Shown: positions 17,360 to 26,340 of the stretch, one piece after another | Layout of the letters: every line of letters begins with the position of its first letter | Position numbering within the stretch: position 1 is the first letter of the stretch | Source: Rhodococcus sp. SMB37 | GTDB lineage: Bacteria > Actinomycetota > Actinomycetes > Mycobacteriales > Mycobacteriaceae | NCBI RefSeq assembly: GCF_004345605.1 | Contig: NZ_SLVY01000021.1 | Span: 27,944 to 91,943 of the forward strand | Reading direction: 5' to 3' | DNA: 64,000 nt | Made by a program: the position numbers and the translations under genes | The notes under the pieces: model-generated | Seen by the model: only the letters and a program-made list of their open reading frames with translations | The model's database searches: none | Told to the model about the DNA's origin: nothing

Positions 17360-18755
17360 GCTCGACCACCCGGTCGTCGACAAGTTCGGTCTGCGCACCC
17401 GCAGTCATGAGGTTCTCTGGGCGCTCGAGGCCGAGGTTCTCACGCAGTGTGGAACCGGTATACTCCTCACGAACGAGCCCCCGAGCACGGAGTTCCGGCA
17501 CGACGAGCCGCACGAAATCTTCGAATGCTCCGGGGAAATGGGTTGCGGCGATGACGAATCCGTCGCACGAACGCGACTGGAACCACTCCTCCATCTGCTC
17601 CGCGATCTGGGCACCGGTGCCCACGAAACGCGGACCTTGCAGCAGGGTGGCGCGGTGGTTGGCGAGGACGCGCAGCGTCAGTTCCTGGTCGCCGATGTGG
17701 CGCTTGACGCCCTGCACGAGGCCCCGGATGCCCGAAACACTCTCGATCAGCTCGTCGGTGACGACGTCGTCGAGGCCGTGACCCGCGAAATCGTGGTTGG
17801 TGACCTCGGACAACAGCGTCAGCGACGCTTGGGGGTGGACGAGATCGTGCAGGAAGATGCCTTCCTTCTGCTGCGCGATCTCCTCGGTCTCACCCGGGAT
17901 GACGTAGACCATAGGAAGTACCCGCACGGAGTCCGTCGCCCGGCCGTACTCGGCGACGAGCGCCTTCTGATCGGCGTAGTGCTCTGCTGCGACGGCCTGG
18001 CTGGGGTCGCCTGTGAAGATCAGATCTGCCCACTTGGCGGCGAACTGACGGCCGCGGCCGGATTGCCCGGCCTGGATCAGCACAGGCCGGCCCTGCGGCG
18101 TTCGCGGCACGGTCAGCGGGCCTTGGACATCGAAGAATTCGCCGTGGTGATCGACCTCGTGGACCTTCTCCGCGTCGGCGAAGATGCCCGACTTCCGGTC
18201 GGCGACGATCGCATCGTCTTCCCACGAATCCCACAATTTTGCAACCACTTCCACGAATTCCTCGGCGCGGTCGTAGCGCTTGTCGTGATCGAAGTGCTTG
18301 TCCACACCGAAGTTGCGCGCCTCGGCGTCGTTCACCGAGGTGACGATATTCCAGGCGGCGCGTCCACCACTGAGATGATCGAGTGTCGCGAATGTCCTTG
18401 CGACATGGAACGGTTGGTAGTAGGTCGTGGAGTAGGTCGCTCCGAGGCCCAGATGCGTGGTCGCTGCCGCTGCAGCGCCGAGAATCGCGGTGAGGTCGAG
18501 CTTGATCGGCCGCGCGCCGTAGCGGACGGCGTCGGCGACGGAGTTGCCGTAGATGCCGGGCATTGCAAGCCGGTCATCGAAGAACATCAGGTCGAAGTTG
18601 CCTTCTTCGAGGACCCGCGCGATCCGCTGGTAGTAGGCCAGGCTCAAGTAGTCCTGCGCCGAATTCGGGTATCGCCATGACCCCGAGTACACGGACACGT
18701 TCGACGCCTGCATGAACGCCACGAGCGTCATCTGGTCGGTTCTGCGCTCTGCCAT
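17352..18755 (-). CDS. LLM-class flavin-dependent monooxygenase (NtaA/SnaA/DszA type)
   Basis: A 467-residue member of the luciferase-like group that uses reduced FMN supplied by a separate reductase to oxidise small organics such as aminopolycarboxylates, sulfones or streptogramins. Markers are MTLVAFMQASNVSVYSGSWRYP, FDLMFFDDRLAMPG, GLGATYSTTYYQPFHVARTFATLDHLSGGRAAWNIVTS (read in parts) and QAGQSGRGRQFAAKWADLIF. ATG 18755 follows AAGGGAG. A flavin reductase gene at 19579 is the obvious partner. First gene of a three-gene operon and divergent from a GntR regulator. Substrate unknown. Confidence 0.93.
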   Translation of the reverse strand: MAERRTDQMTLVAFMQASNVSVYSGSWRYPNSAQDYLSLAYYQRIARVLEEGNFDLMFFDDRLAMPGIYGNSVADAVRYGARPIKLDLTAILGAAAAATTHLGLGATYSTTYYQPFHVARTFATLDHLSGGRAAWNIVTSVNDAEARNFGVDKHFDHDKRYDRAEEFVEVVAKLWDSWEDDAIVADRKSGIFADAEKVHEVDHHGEFFDVQGPLTVPRTPQGRPVLIQAGQSGRGRQFAAKWADLIFTGDPSQAVAAEHYADQKALVAEYGRATDSVRVLPMVYVIPGETEEIAQQKEGIFLHDLVHPQASLTLLSEVTNHDFAGHGLDDVVTDELIESVSGIRGLVQGVKRHIGDQELTLRVLANHRATLLQGPRFVGTGAQIAEQMEEWFQSRSCDGFVIAATHFPGAFEDFVRLVVPELRARGLVREEYTGSTLRENLGLERPENLMTAGAQTELVDDRVVEHA

Positions 18756-18794
18756 AGAAGGCTCCCTTGTCGGAAATAAACACATCTGAAGTCA

Positions 18795-18809
18795 ACTGAT
18801 ATATTTAAT
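18795..18809. promoter_or_regulatory. Candidate GntR operator in monooxygenase/gntR promoter region
   Basis: ACTGATATATTTAAT lies between the divergent monooxygenase and gntR genes and matches, at 12 of 15 positions, the reverse complement of a site at 20122-20136 in the flavin reductase/CitE promoter region. Shared occurrence in both promoters that flank the regulator is the only evidence. Confidence 0.35.
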
Positions 18810-18861
18810 GCTCGGTGATAGATTGTCAACACCGAAATGCGTGTCAGGAAAAGGGGTCGCG

Positions 18862-19572
18862 ATGACGGAGACCGACCGGGGGCCGTGGATCGTCGGCGAG
18901 ACGTCGGACGAGACATCGTCGAAGCAGACGGGCCGTGAACGCGTACGCGCAGCGCTACGGCATCGGATCCTGTCCGGGGACCTCTCCCCCAACGACCGCA
19001 TCGACCTCGACGCCGTCGCCGAGGAGTTCGGCACCAGCCGCACTCCGGTGCGGGAGGCCTGCCTGGCGCTCGCGCAAGAGGGCCTGGTCCGCGTCGCACA
19101 ACGCAGCGGCATCACCGTCATCGGAGTCTCCCCGGAGACGATCATCGAGAACTTCGCACTGATGGCAGCCTTGTCCGGGGTCGCATCGCAGTGGGCCGCG
19201 GGCCGGATCACCCACCAACAGCTGCTTCGCGTACGTGAGCTGCATCGCGAAATTCGTGTGGCCGCAGCATCCGGCGACGACATCGCCACCCTCAACTGGC
19301 TGTTCCACCGCGAGATCAACAAGTCGTGCGGGTCGACACGCCTGCAGGGCATGCTCAGCGACGCAGGACGCATGATCCCCCAGCGATACTTCGAACTCTT
19401 CCCCGAACGCGTTCCCTGCAGCCTCGACGAACACGACGCCCTCATCGGAGCACTCTCACGGGGCGACGGCGCCGAGGCCCGGCGTATCACCGAGCAGCAC
19501 TTCGCCGGAGCATCGCAGATGCTGAGTACCTACATCGCCCAGGCCACCCGCAACGGCACCCCGCCCAGGTAG
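18862..19572 (+). CDS. GntR-family (FCD-domain) transcriptional regulator
   Basis: A 236-residue regulator. The winged helix is RVRAALRHRILSGDLSPNDRID, LDAVAEEFGTSRTPVREACLALAQEGLV; the C-terminal all-helical FCD-type domain has the metal/ligand His residues in LFHREINKSCGS and EHDALIGAL. ATG 18862 follows AAAAGGGG. It is divergent from the monooxygenase operon and ends 7 nt from the convergent flavin reductase, so it is central to the island and likely controls both sides. FCD regulators usually respond to the pathway's acid substrate. Confidence 0.93.
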   Translation: MTETDRGPWIVGETSDETSSKQTGRERVRAALRHRILSGDLSPNDRIDLDAVAEEFGTSRTPVREACLALAQEGLVRVAQRSGITVIGVSPETIIENFALMAALSGVASQWAAGRITHQQLLRVRELHREIRVAAASGDDIATLNWLFHREINKSCGSTRLQGMLSDAGRMIPQRYFELFPERVPCSLDEHDALIGALSRGDGAEARRITEQHFAGASQMLSTYIAQATRNGTPPR

Positions 19573-19578
19573 CTCCAG

Positions 19579-20103
19579 CTACTCCAGCCGCGAGTGGTCG
19601 CCGAGGCTGTGCCACCCGCGATCGTGGTAGACGAGCGGCACGCTGGAGCACCTACCCGGCCGCTCCTCATCTTCCTGCGCGTCGATATCCAGTGCCTCGA
19701 CCACGATCACCCACGCGGAGCCCGCCTTCACGCGTTCCACGGTCCGGGCACGGATCCTGGTGGGAGCGTCGCGGAAGTACACCTCCCCGGTGGGCATCCT
19801 CTCCCAGAGGGCCGCATCGGCGAAACGGTCGATTCCACTGGTGGCGCCGAGTTTCGCCAGGTGCAACTGTTCCGCCGCGAGCAGGTGAACCACGACGGTG
19901 TCGGCCACAGTGACCGTCGACGAGCTCGACGAGGCGTCGGAGACGGAGAACATCAGCATCGGAGGGTCGGCGCTCACCGATGCCACCGAGGTGGCCGTGA
20001 GCGCCACCGGCCCGCCTCCCGAATCAGCGGTGACGAGTGCGACGCCTGCCGGGTGCCTGCGGAACACAGCGGTGAAACGGCTCGGGGTTGAAGTCGTGGG
20101 CAC
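19579..20103 (-). CDS. Flavin reductase domain protein (FMN reductase of two-component monooxygenase)
   Basis: A 174-residue flavin-reductase-like protein that would supply FMNH2 by oxidising NAD(P)H. It has FRRHPAGVALVTADSGGGPVALTATSVASVSADPPMLMFSVS, the FMN-binding start of the family (seen in parts FRRHPAGVALVTA and ALTATSVASVSADPP), and ends with PLVYHDRGWHSL, the usual closing motif. GTG 20103 is the only reasonable start but lacks a spaced Shine-Dalgarno. It is divergent from the second CitE-like gene and most likely serves the monooxygenase at 17352. Confidence 0.93.
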   Translation of the reverse strand: MPTTSTPSRFTAVFRRHPAGVALVTADSGGGPVALTATSVASVSADPPMLMFSVSDASSSSSTVTVADTVVVHLLAAEQLHLAKLGATSGIDRFADAALWERMPTGEVYFRDAPTRIRARTVERVKAGSAWVIVVEALDIDAQEDEERPGRCSSVPLVYHDRGWHSLGDHSRLE

Positions 20104-20121
20104 TCCCGTATATTACTCATA

Positions 20122-20136
20122 ATCAGATACATCAGT
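20122..20136. promoter_or_regulatory. Candidate GntR operator in flavin reductase/CitE promoter region
   Basis: ATCAGATACATCAGT, containing a direct ATCAG repeat, in the AT-rich 60-nt divergent interval. Its reverse complement resembles the site at 18795-18809 (12 of 15 positions). Confidence 0.35.
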
Positions 20137-20163
20137 ACAGTCTCGATATACGAAAGGTGTCCT

Positions 20164-21123
20164 ATGAGCACCCGCACCACCCGCCCGAGGCGCAGCACCC
20201 TCGCGGTACCCGGATCGAACCCCAAGATGATCGACAAGGCGCGCGGACTGCCTGTGGACGCGGTCTTCCTCGACCTCGAGGACGCGTGCGCACCGAACGC
20301 CAAGGCTGCCGGACGCGAGATCATCGTGAAGTCTCTCCTCGAGGGTGGGTTCGACGACAAGATCCGCACAGTCCGGGTCAACGACTGGACCACGCCCTGG
20401 ACCTACCGCGACGTCGTCGACGTCGTCGAAGGCGCCGGCGCGCACCTGGACTGCATCATGCTACCCAAGGTGCAGGACGCCGCGCAGGTGCGCGCGCTCG
20501 ACATGCTCCTGACGCAGATCGAGAAGTCGGCCGGGCTCGAGGTCGGCCAGATCGGAATCGAAGCCCAGATCGAAACCGCTTCGGGGCTCATCGCTTTGGA
20601 TGCCATCGCGCAGGCGAGCACGCGAATCGAAACGCTCATCTTCGGACCCGCCGATTTCATGGCGTCGATCCACATGAAATCGCTCGTCGTGGGCGAGCAA
20701 CCGCCCGGATACGACGTGGGCGATGCATACCACCACATTCTCATGTCGATCCTCATGGCAGCCCGCGCCCACGGCAAGCAGGCCATCGACGGCCCCTACC
20801 TCGCAATCAAGGACCTCGAGGGTCTCGGACGTGTTGCGGGCCGAGCCGCGGCACTCGGCTTCGACGGCAAATGGGTGCTCCACCCCACCCAGGTCGACGT
20901 GATCAACGAAGCCTTCAGCCCGGATCAGACCGATTACGACCACGCCGAGAACATCCTCGACGCCTACGAGTGGTGCACGTCCGAAGCCGGCGGGTCCCGC
21001 GGCGCGGCGATGCTCGGCGACGAGATGATCGACGAGGCCTCCCGCAAGATGGCGCTGGTCATCTCCGGTAAGGGCCGCGCGGCGGGCATGACACGAACCT
21101 CGGTGTGGCAACCTCCGGAATGA
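20164..21123 (+). CDS. Second CitE-like CoA-ester lyase (HpcH/HpaI aldolase family)
   Basis: A 319-residue paralogue of the lyase at 15213 but clearly distinct. It has RRSTLAVPGSNPKMIDKARGLPVDAVFLDLEDACAPNAK (metal/substrate segment DAVFLDLEDACAP), ETLIFGPADFMASI and DGKWVLHPTQVDVINEAF. ATG 20164 follows GAAAGG. It is divergent from the flavin reductase. CitE-like enzymes range over citramalyl-, malyl- and beta-hydroxyacyl-CoA cleavage and malyl-CoA thioester hydrolysis, so the two paralogues may perform successive or alternative steps. Confidence 0.93.
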   Translation: MSTRTTRPRRSTLAVPGSNPKMIDKARGLPVDAVFLDLEDACAPNAKAAGREIIVKSLLEGGFDDKIRTVRVNDWTTPWTYRDVVDVVEGAGAHLDCIMLPKVQDAAQVRALDMLLTQIEKSAGLEVGQIGIEAQIETASGLIALDAIAQASTRIETLIFGPADFMASIHMKSLVVGEQPPGYDVGDAYHHILMSILMAARAHGKQAIDGPYLAIKDLEGLGRVAGRAAALGFDGKWVLHPTQVDVINEAFSPDQTDYDHAENILDAYEWCTSEAGGSRGAAMLGDEMIDEASRKMALVISGKGRAAGMTRTSVWQPPE

Positions 21124-21126
21124 CCC

Positions 21127-21164
21127 GAAGTGGCCCCCACCGGATCATCGGTGCGGGCCACTTC
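21127..21164 (+). terminator. Intrinsic terminator after second CitE-like gene
   Basis: Long stem: GAAGTGGCCC (21127-21136) with GGGCCACTTC (21155-21164), then one mismatch, then CACCG/CGGTG around a 6-nt loop. It starts 3 nt after the stop codon. Confidence 0.9.
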
Positions 21165-21170
21165 AGAAGC

Positions 21171-21214
21171 GCGCCCCGGGACAGGAGACGGGTGACGGAA
21201 ACAGCCCGGGGCGC
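21171..21214 (-). terminator. Intrinsic terminator after prpC
   Basis: GCGCCCCGGG (21171-21180) pairs perfectly with CCCGGGGCGC (21205-21214); 14 nt beyond the prpC stop on the minus strand, back to back with the terminator at 21127-21164. Confidence 0.8.
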
Positions 21215-21228
21215 CGCTGAGGCGGGTG

Positions 21229-22353
21229 TCAGGCCACGACGGACCGTTGCGGAACACCCGTGTATTCACTGAGCGGACGGATCAGCGCGTTGGATTCACT
21301 CTGCTCGATGATGTGCGCCGTCCAGCCGCTGATACGGCTCATCACGAAGATGGGCGTGAACACCTCGATGTCGAATCCCATGAGGTAATACGCAGGGCCC
21401 GTGGGGAAGTCGAGGTTCGGCTTGATTCCGGTGGCGTCGACCATCGTCTTCTCGAGTATGTCGTACATCCGCACCCACTTGTCGCCGTCGGTGCGGGCAG
21501 CAACGTCGCGGAATGCGTGCCGCATCGTCGGAACGCGCGAATCACCGCTCTTGTAGACGCGATGGCCGAAGCCCATCACCTTGTCCTTGCGAGCGAGCTT
21601 GCCACGCATCCACTCCTCGGCACGCTCCGGTTCGCCGATCTCGAGCATGTCGTGCATGACAGCCTCGTTGGCGCCGCCGTGCAGGGGTCCCTTGAGTGCG
21701 CCGATCGCGGCGGTCACGGCGCTGTAGATGTCGGACATCGTCGAGGTCACCACACGGGCCGCGAACGTCGATGCGTTGAAACTGTGCTCCGCGTACAGGA
21801 TCAGCGACACCTCGAACGCCTTGACGATCTCGGGTTCCGGCACAGATCCGAAGCACATGTTCAGGAAGTTCTCGGCGAACCCCAGCGAATGGTGCGGTGG
21901 GATCGGATCGAGGCCACGGCGACGGCGATGGTCCGCCGCGACGATCGTCGGCAGCACCGCCATCATGCGCAGCGACTTGGCGCGATTCGCGGTGGGAGTG
22001 CTGTCGGCCTCCGCCGGATCCTCGGCGCCGAGGTAGCTGATCGCGGTCCGCACCACGTCCATCGGGTGGCAGCTCTCCGGCAGCTTCGCGACGAGCGCGA
22101 GCAGCGACCGGTCGGCCCGACGTTCGGAACGTTCACGTTGCATGAACAACGTCAGTTCCGCATCGGTCGGTAACTCACCATTCCACAGTAGGTACGCCAC
22201 CTGCTCGAAACTGCAGTGCGCGGCCAGATCCTGTACGGCGTAGCCGCGATATGTCAAGGAGTTCGTCTCGGGCACCACCTTGGAGATCGCGGTGGTGTCG
22301 ACGACGACGCCGGCCAGACCCTTGTAGATCGTCGGAACAGCGGTGTCTGTCAT
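21229..22353 (-). CDS. prpC: 2-methylcitrate synthase
   Basis: PrpC condenses propionyl-CoA with oxaloacetate to 2-methylcitrate, the entry step of propionate breakdown. The 374-residue citrate-synthase-fold protein has GLAGVVVDTTAISKV, ESCHPMDVVRTAISYLG, AEHSFNASTFAARVVTST (active-site His), GALKGPLHGGANEAVM (active-site His) and MGFGHRVYKSGDSR. ATG 22353 has AGGAGG 5 nt upstream and overlaps the prpB stop. Position downstream of prpD and prpB identifies it as methylcitrate rather than general citrate synthase. Confidence 0.97.
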   Translation of the reverse strand: MTDTAVPTIYKGLAGVVVDTTAISKVVPETNSLTYRGYAVQDLAAHCSFEQVAYLLWNGELPTDAELTLFMQRERSERRADRSLLALVAKLPESCHPMDVVRTAISYLGAEDPAEADSTPTANRAKSLRMMAVLPTIVAADHRRRRGLDPIPPHHSLGFAENFLNMCFGSVPEPEIVKAFEVSLILYAEHSFNASTFAARVVTSTMSDIYSAVTAAIGALKGPLHGGANEAVMHDMLEIGEPERAEEWMRGKLARKDKVMGFGHRVYKSGDSRVPTMRHAFRDVAARTDGDKWVRMYDILEKTMVDATGIKPNLDFPTGPAYYLMGFDIEVFTPIFVMSRISGWTAHIIEQSESNALIRPLSEYTGVPQRSVVA

Positions 22354-23267
22354 CACTGCCTCCTGTCGAGGGTGAAATTGAATATCCCGGAATCGAATTC
22401 GTTGTAGCGCTCGTATTCGAGCACCTCGTACAACCGCGAGCGAGTCTGCATCTCGTCGAGCAGGTTCTCCTGCGTTCCCTCCTCATGGATGACCCGCAGT
22501 CCCTTCTCGATGGCACCCATGGCCAACCGCAGAGTGGTCACCGGGTAGATCACCGCGTTGTAGCCGATCTTCTCCAGAACCTGTGCGGGGATCAGCTGCG
22601 ACTTGCCGAACTCGGTCATGTTCGCGAGCAACGGCACATCCACTGCGGCGCGGAACTTCTCGAAGTCCGCCGTGGTGTGGAGCGCCTCGGTGAAGATCAG
22701 GTCGGCGCCGGCCTCGGCGTAGGCCTTCACACGATCGATGGCGGAGGAGATCCCTTCGATACCCGCCGCGTCGGTGCGGGCGCAGATCACGAAGTTCGAG
22801 TCGCGGCGAGCCGATACCGCGGCGCGCAGACGACGCACCATCTCGTCGGTGCCGACGATGGCCTTGCCGTCGAGGTGACCGCACCGCTTCGGGTTGATCT
22901 GATCTTCGAGGTGCAGACCGGCGACACCGGCGTCTTCGAGCACGGTGACGGTGCGGGCAGCGCTCATGGGCTCACCGAAGCCGGTGTCGGCGTCCACGAG
23001 CACCGGCAGGTCGGTGACCCGCGCGATCTGCGCGCTGTGTGCGGTGACCTCGGTCAGCGTCGTCAACCCGATGTCCGGCAGCGCCAACCCTGCGGAAAAG
23101 GCTCCGCCGGAGATGTAAACGCCCTCGAAACCGATCTCCTGGACGAGCTTGGCCGTCAGCGGATTGATCGCGCCGGGAAGACGCGTGATGGTGCCCGATT
23201 CGAGGCCCTTCCGGAAGGCAATGCGCTTGTCCGCCGGAGTGGTGGAGGCAGCGATCAGTCCCGTCAT
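22353..23267 (-). CDS. prpB: Methylisocitrate lyase
   Basis: PrpB cleaves 2-methylisocitrate to pyruvate and succinate. At 304 residues it is a standard member of the isocitrate-lyase superfamily; the catalytic loop Cys is in KRCGH (the family consensus is KKCGH), with metal-binding Asp residues in VLVDADTGFGEP and the substrate segment TEFGKSQLIPAQ. Its start overlaps the prpD stop by one base and its stop overlaps the prpC start, so all three are coupled. In mycobacteria isocitrate lyase often does this job; here a dedicated enzyme is present. Confidence 0.97.
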   Translation of the reverse strand: MTGLIAASTTPADKRIAFRKGLESGTITRLPGAINPLTAKLVQEIGFEGVYISGGAFSAGLALPDIGLTTLTEVTAHSAQIARVTDLPVLVDADTGFGEPMSAARTVTVLEDAGVAGLHLEDQINPKRCGHLDGKAIVGTDEMVRRLRAAVSARRDSNFVICARTDAAGIEGISSAIDRVKAYAEAGADLIFTEALHTTADFEKFRAAVDVPLLANMTEFGKSQLIPAQVLEKIGYNAVIYPVTTLRLAMGAIEKGLRVIHEEGTQENLLDEMQTRSRLYEVLEYERYNEFDSGIFNFTLDRRQ

Positions 23268-24769
23268 CAGAACAGGCCCTTCGGCAGCTTCGGTGCCCGT
23301 GCGAGCACGTCGTCGGTGACGGTGAAGGTGAGACCACCCAGTTCACCGGCCTTCAGGTCGGCGACGCGCTGCGCGGTGTCGAGGAAGCGGTCCTGCTCGG
23401 ACGGCTCGACGACACCCTCGGCGAGGATGCGGAACTTCTCGATGTATTGGTCGCGAGCGAACGGGCGCGCACCGAGCGGGTGGGCGTCCGCGATGGCGAG
23501 TTCGTCCACGATGACCTCGCCGTTCTTCAGCGTGACCTCGGCGCGGGCACCGAATGCCTTTTCTGCGGGGTCGGTGGAGTGGTACCGGCGCGTCCACTCC
23601 GGGTCCTCTGCGGTGGAGATCTTGTTCCAGAGCGCGATCGTGTCGGGGCGCTGCGCACGCTCGGGTGCGTAGGAACGTTCGTGGTGCCACACACCGTCCT
23701 GCAATGCGACCGCGAAAATGTACATCACGGAGTGGTCCAGGGTTTCGCGGGACGCGTGTGGGTCGAACTTCTGAGGATCGTTCGAGCCGGTACCGATCAC
23801 GACATGGGTGTGATGGCTGGTGTGCAGAACAATCGACTCGATCTGTTCGAGGTCGCCGATGCGCTCTCGCATGCGGCGGGCGAGATCGATCGGAGCCTGG
23901 CTCTGGTACTCGGCCGAGTGTTCCTTGGTGTACGTGTCGAGGATCGCGCGCTTGGCCTCTCCGGGTGCCGGCAACGGCACGTCGTACTCGGCCTTCGGGC
24001 CGCCGAGCAGCCACGCGATCACACCGTCCTCACCCTCCCAGATGGGAGACGGGGCGCCCTCGCCGCGAAGGGCACGATCGACGGCCTCGACGGCCATCTT
24101 TCCCGCGAAAGCGGGAGCGTAGGCCTTCCAGCTGGAGATCTCGCCCTTGCGGGACTGACGCGTGGCCGTCGTCGTGTGCAGGGCCTGTCCGATGGCCTGG
24201 TACACGGTCTCGGTGTCGAGCCCGAGGAGTGTCCCGATGCCGGCGGCGGCGGACGGGCCGAGATGCGCGACGTGATCGATCTTGTGTTCGTGCAAGCAGA
24301 TCGAACGGACCAGGTCGACCTGGATCTCGTAGCCGGTGGCGAGGCCTCGGATCAACTCGGCACCGCTGCGTCCGGCGTGCTGGGCCACCGCAAGGATCGG
24401 CGGGATGTTGTCGCCCGGATGGGAGTACTCGGCAGCGAGGAAGGTGTCGTGGAAGTCGAGCTCGCGCACCGCGACCCCGTTCGCCCACGCCGCCCACTCC
24501 GGCGAGTAGGTGCCGCCGACCCCGAACACCGTCGAACCCGGGGTGTACGGGTGCGTTCGGGCCTGGGCCCGCGCGTTCGACACGGGTCGGCGAGTCAGCG
24601 ACGCGGCGGCGACCGCGGCGTTGTCGATGATGCGGTTGACGATCATGTCTGCGGTGTCGTCCGGAACCTCGACCGGGTCGGTCGCAACCTCCGCGATCCG
24701 CCACGCGAGGTGCTCTTCCTTCGGAAATTCTTCCGCGGACCGATGGGTGCGTACGAGATGTGTCTTCAC
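23267..24769 (-). CDS. prpD: 2-methylcitrate dehydratase
   Basis: PrpD dehydrates 2-methylcitrate to cis-2-methylaconitate. The 500-residue MmgE/PrpD-fold protein contains [27 protein letters not shown] (core motif [14 protein letters not shown]), [19 protein letters not shown] and [18 protein letters not shown] 24769 has GGAGG upstream and matches the family start [15 protein letters not shown]. First gene of prpDBC, divergent from prpR. As in other prpD clusters, conversion of methylaconitate to methylisocitrate is left to an aconitase encoded elsewhere. Confidence 0.97.
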   Translation of the reverse strand: MKTHLVRTHRSAEEFPKEEHLAWRIAEVATDPVEVPDDTADMIVNRIIDNAAVAAASLTRRPVSNARAQARTHPYTPGSTVFGVGGTYSPEWAAWANGVAVRELDFHDTFLAAEYSHPGDNIPPILAVAQHAGRSGAELIRGLATGYEIQVDLVRSICLHEHKIDHVAHLGPSAAAGIGTLLGLDTETVYQAIGQALHTTTATRQSRKGEISSWKAYAPAFAGKMAVEAVDRALRGEGAPSPIWEGEDGVIAWLLGGPKAEYDVPLPAPGEAKRAILDTYTKEHSAEYQSQAPIDLARRMRERIGDLEQIESIVLHTSHHTHVVIGTGSNDPQKFDPHASRETLDHSVMYIFAVALQDGVWHHERSYAPERAQRPDTIALWNKISTAEDPEWTRRYHSTDPAEKAFGARAEVTLKNGEVIVDELAIADAHPLGARPFARDQYIEKFRILAEGVVEPSEQDRFLDTAQRVADLKAGELGGLTFTVTDDVLARAPKLPKGLF

Positions 24770-24835
24770 TGGATCCTCCGAACGTCGGCGCTTCGGTTTG
24801 CACGCTACGCAGCGATTAGCAAAGTTGGAAATGCC

Positions 24836-24877
24836 TTGCAAATGCCTATTTTTGCGGAACACATCGAGCAAATTTGC
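24836..24877. promoter_or_regulatory. Probable PrpR binding sites in prpD/prpR divergent promoter
   Basis: The 145-nt interval contains TTGCAAATG (24836-24844), TTTTTGCG (about 24849-24856) and a perfect palindrome GCAAATTTGC (24868-24877); AGCAAAG near 24818 is a further half-like site. RamB/PrpR-type regulators are known to bind TTTGC/GCAAA-type sequences, so repeats here fit autoregulation and control of prpDBC. Individual site boundaries are inferred. Confidence 0.6.
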
Positions 24878-24914
24878 GAAGATTGCGTAAGGCCAGGATG
24901 CTAGATTCGCACCC

Positions 24915-26339
24915 ATGCAGAAGATGTATGCCGGGGCCCGTCTGCGCCGCCTGCGGGAGGAACGCGGGATGACCCAGACCGCGCTCGCAACCACGCTCGG
25001 GTTGTCCACCAGCTACGTCAACCAGCTCGAGAACGACCACCGTCCCCTCACCGTGCCGGTACTGCTGCGCTTGAACTCGATGTTCGACCTCGACATGGTG
25101 TTCTTCGCTGCCGACACCGACGCCCGTCTCCTCGCAGACCTCCAGGAGGTGCTCGCGGAGAACCCCGACACCACTGCGGTCTCCGCCTCCGAGATCGACG
25201 AACTGTTGTCGCGCACTCCGTTTGCGGCACGCGCACTGGTGTCGCTGCACCGCCGGCTGCGCGGCGCTACAGAACAGCTCGAGCAGTTCGCCCCGGGCGA
25301 TCCGGGGGTCGTCGCCGACCACGCCACAACGACCCCCTACGAGGAGGTCCGCGACTTCTTCTACGACCGCCGCAACCATATCGCCGGACTCGACGATGCC
25401 GCCGAGGAACTGTTCACCAGCCGCGGACTGACGGTCGGCGGGCTCGATCTGCAGCTGAGCAGCCTGCTGCACGACGAACACGGCATCACTGTGACCATCC
25501 GCACCGACGAACCCGACCGCATCGGACCGAAACGGTCGTACGACCCGGTCGCGAAGGTCCTGACCCTCGCGCGACGCCTCACCCCAGGCCAACGCGCATT
25601 CCAGCTGGCGACGCAGCTCGCGTTCATCGCACACGCCGACACCATCGACGCGATCGTCGCAGACGCCGACACGTTGCCCGAACGCTCACGGGCCCTTGCT
25701 CGCGTCGGCCTGGCCAACTATTTCGCAGGCGCGCTGATCCTGCCGTACACCCAGTTCCTTCGCTCGGCCGAGGCGATGCGCTACGACATCGACCATCTCG
25801 GCGCGAAGTTCGAAGTGGGCTTCGAGACGGTGTGCCACCGGCTGTCGACCCTGCAACGTCCCGGACATCGCGGGGTGCCGTTCTTCTTCGTCCGCACCGA
25901 TCGAGCCGGAAACATCTCGAAGAGGCAGTCCGCCACTGCATTCCATTTCTCACGGGTGGGTGGCAGCTGCCCGTTGTGGGTGGTGCACGAAGCCTTCACC
26001 TCCCCCGGGAGGATCCTGACCCAGGTATCGCAGATGCCCGACGGGCGAACCTACCTGTGGCTGGCCCGCACCACTCACGAAGGCATGCCTGGATATCTCG
26101 CGCCCAAGCGCGATTTCGCCGTGGGGCTCGGCTGCGACCTCGGCTACGCCGAGAAGCTCGTGTACTCACGCGGCCTGCGCCTCGACGATCCGGACACGAC
26201 CGTACCTATCGGCGCAGGCTGCAAGGTGTGCGACCGCCCGTCGTGCACCCAACGTGCCTTCCCACATCTGGGCCGCATCATCCGAATCGACGAGAACAAT
26301 GCGGGCCTCGCACCCTACTCCGCCGCGGAAAGCCAGTGA
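24915..26339 (+). CDS. prpR: Propionate catabolism regulator, PrpR/RamB family
   Basis: A 474-residue regulator divergent from prpDBC. An N-terminal XRE helix-turn-helix ([32 protein letters not shown], about residues 9-40) is followed by an IrrE/ImmA-like central region ([19 protein letters not shown]) and a C-terminal ligand/metal domain with Cys in GGSCPLW, GLGCDLG and [10 protein letters not shown]. In M. tuberculosis the homologue senses acyl-CoA through the central domain and carries an iron-sulfur cluster on C-terminal Cys; the matching Cys here suggest the same. ATG 24915 is the first in frame after the GCAAA sites. Confidence 0.93.
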   Translation: MQKMYAGARLRRLREERGMTQTALATTLGLSTSYVNQLENDHRPLTVPVLLRLNSMFDLDMVFFAADTDARLLADLQEVLAENPDTTAVSASEIDELLSRTPFAARALVSLHRRLRGATEQLEQFAPGDPGVVADHATTTPYEEVRDFFYDRRNHIAGLDDAAEELFTSRGLTVGGLDLQLSSLLHDEHGITVTIRTDEPDRIGPKRSYDPVAKVLTLARRLTPGQRAFQLATQLAFIAHADTIDAIVADADTLPERSRALARVGLANYFAGALILPYTQFLRSAEAMRYDIDHLGAKFEVGFETVCHRLSTLQRPGHRGVPFFFVRTDRAGNISKRQSATAFHFSRVGGSCPLWVVHEAFTSPGRILTQVSQMPDGRTYLWLARTTHEGMPGYLAPKRDFAVGLGCDLGYAEKLVYSRGLRLDDPDTTVPIGAGCKVCDRPSCTQRAFPHLGRIIRIDENNAGLAPYSAAESQ

Positions 26340-26340
26340 G

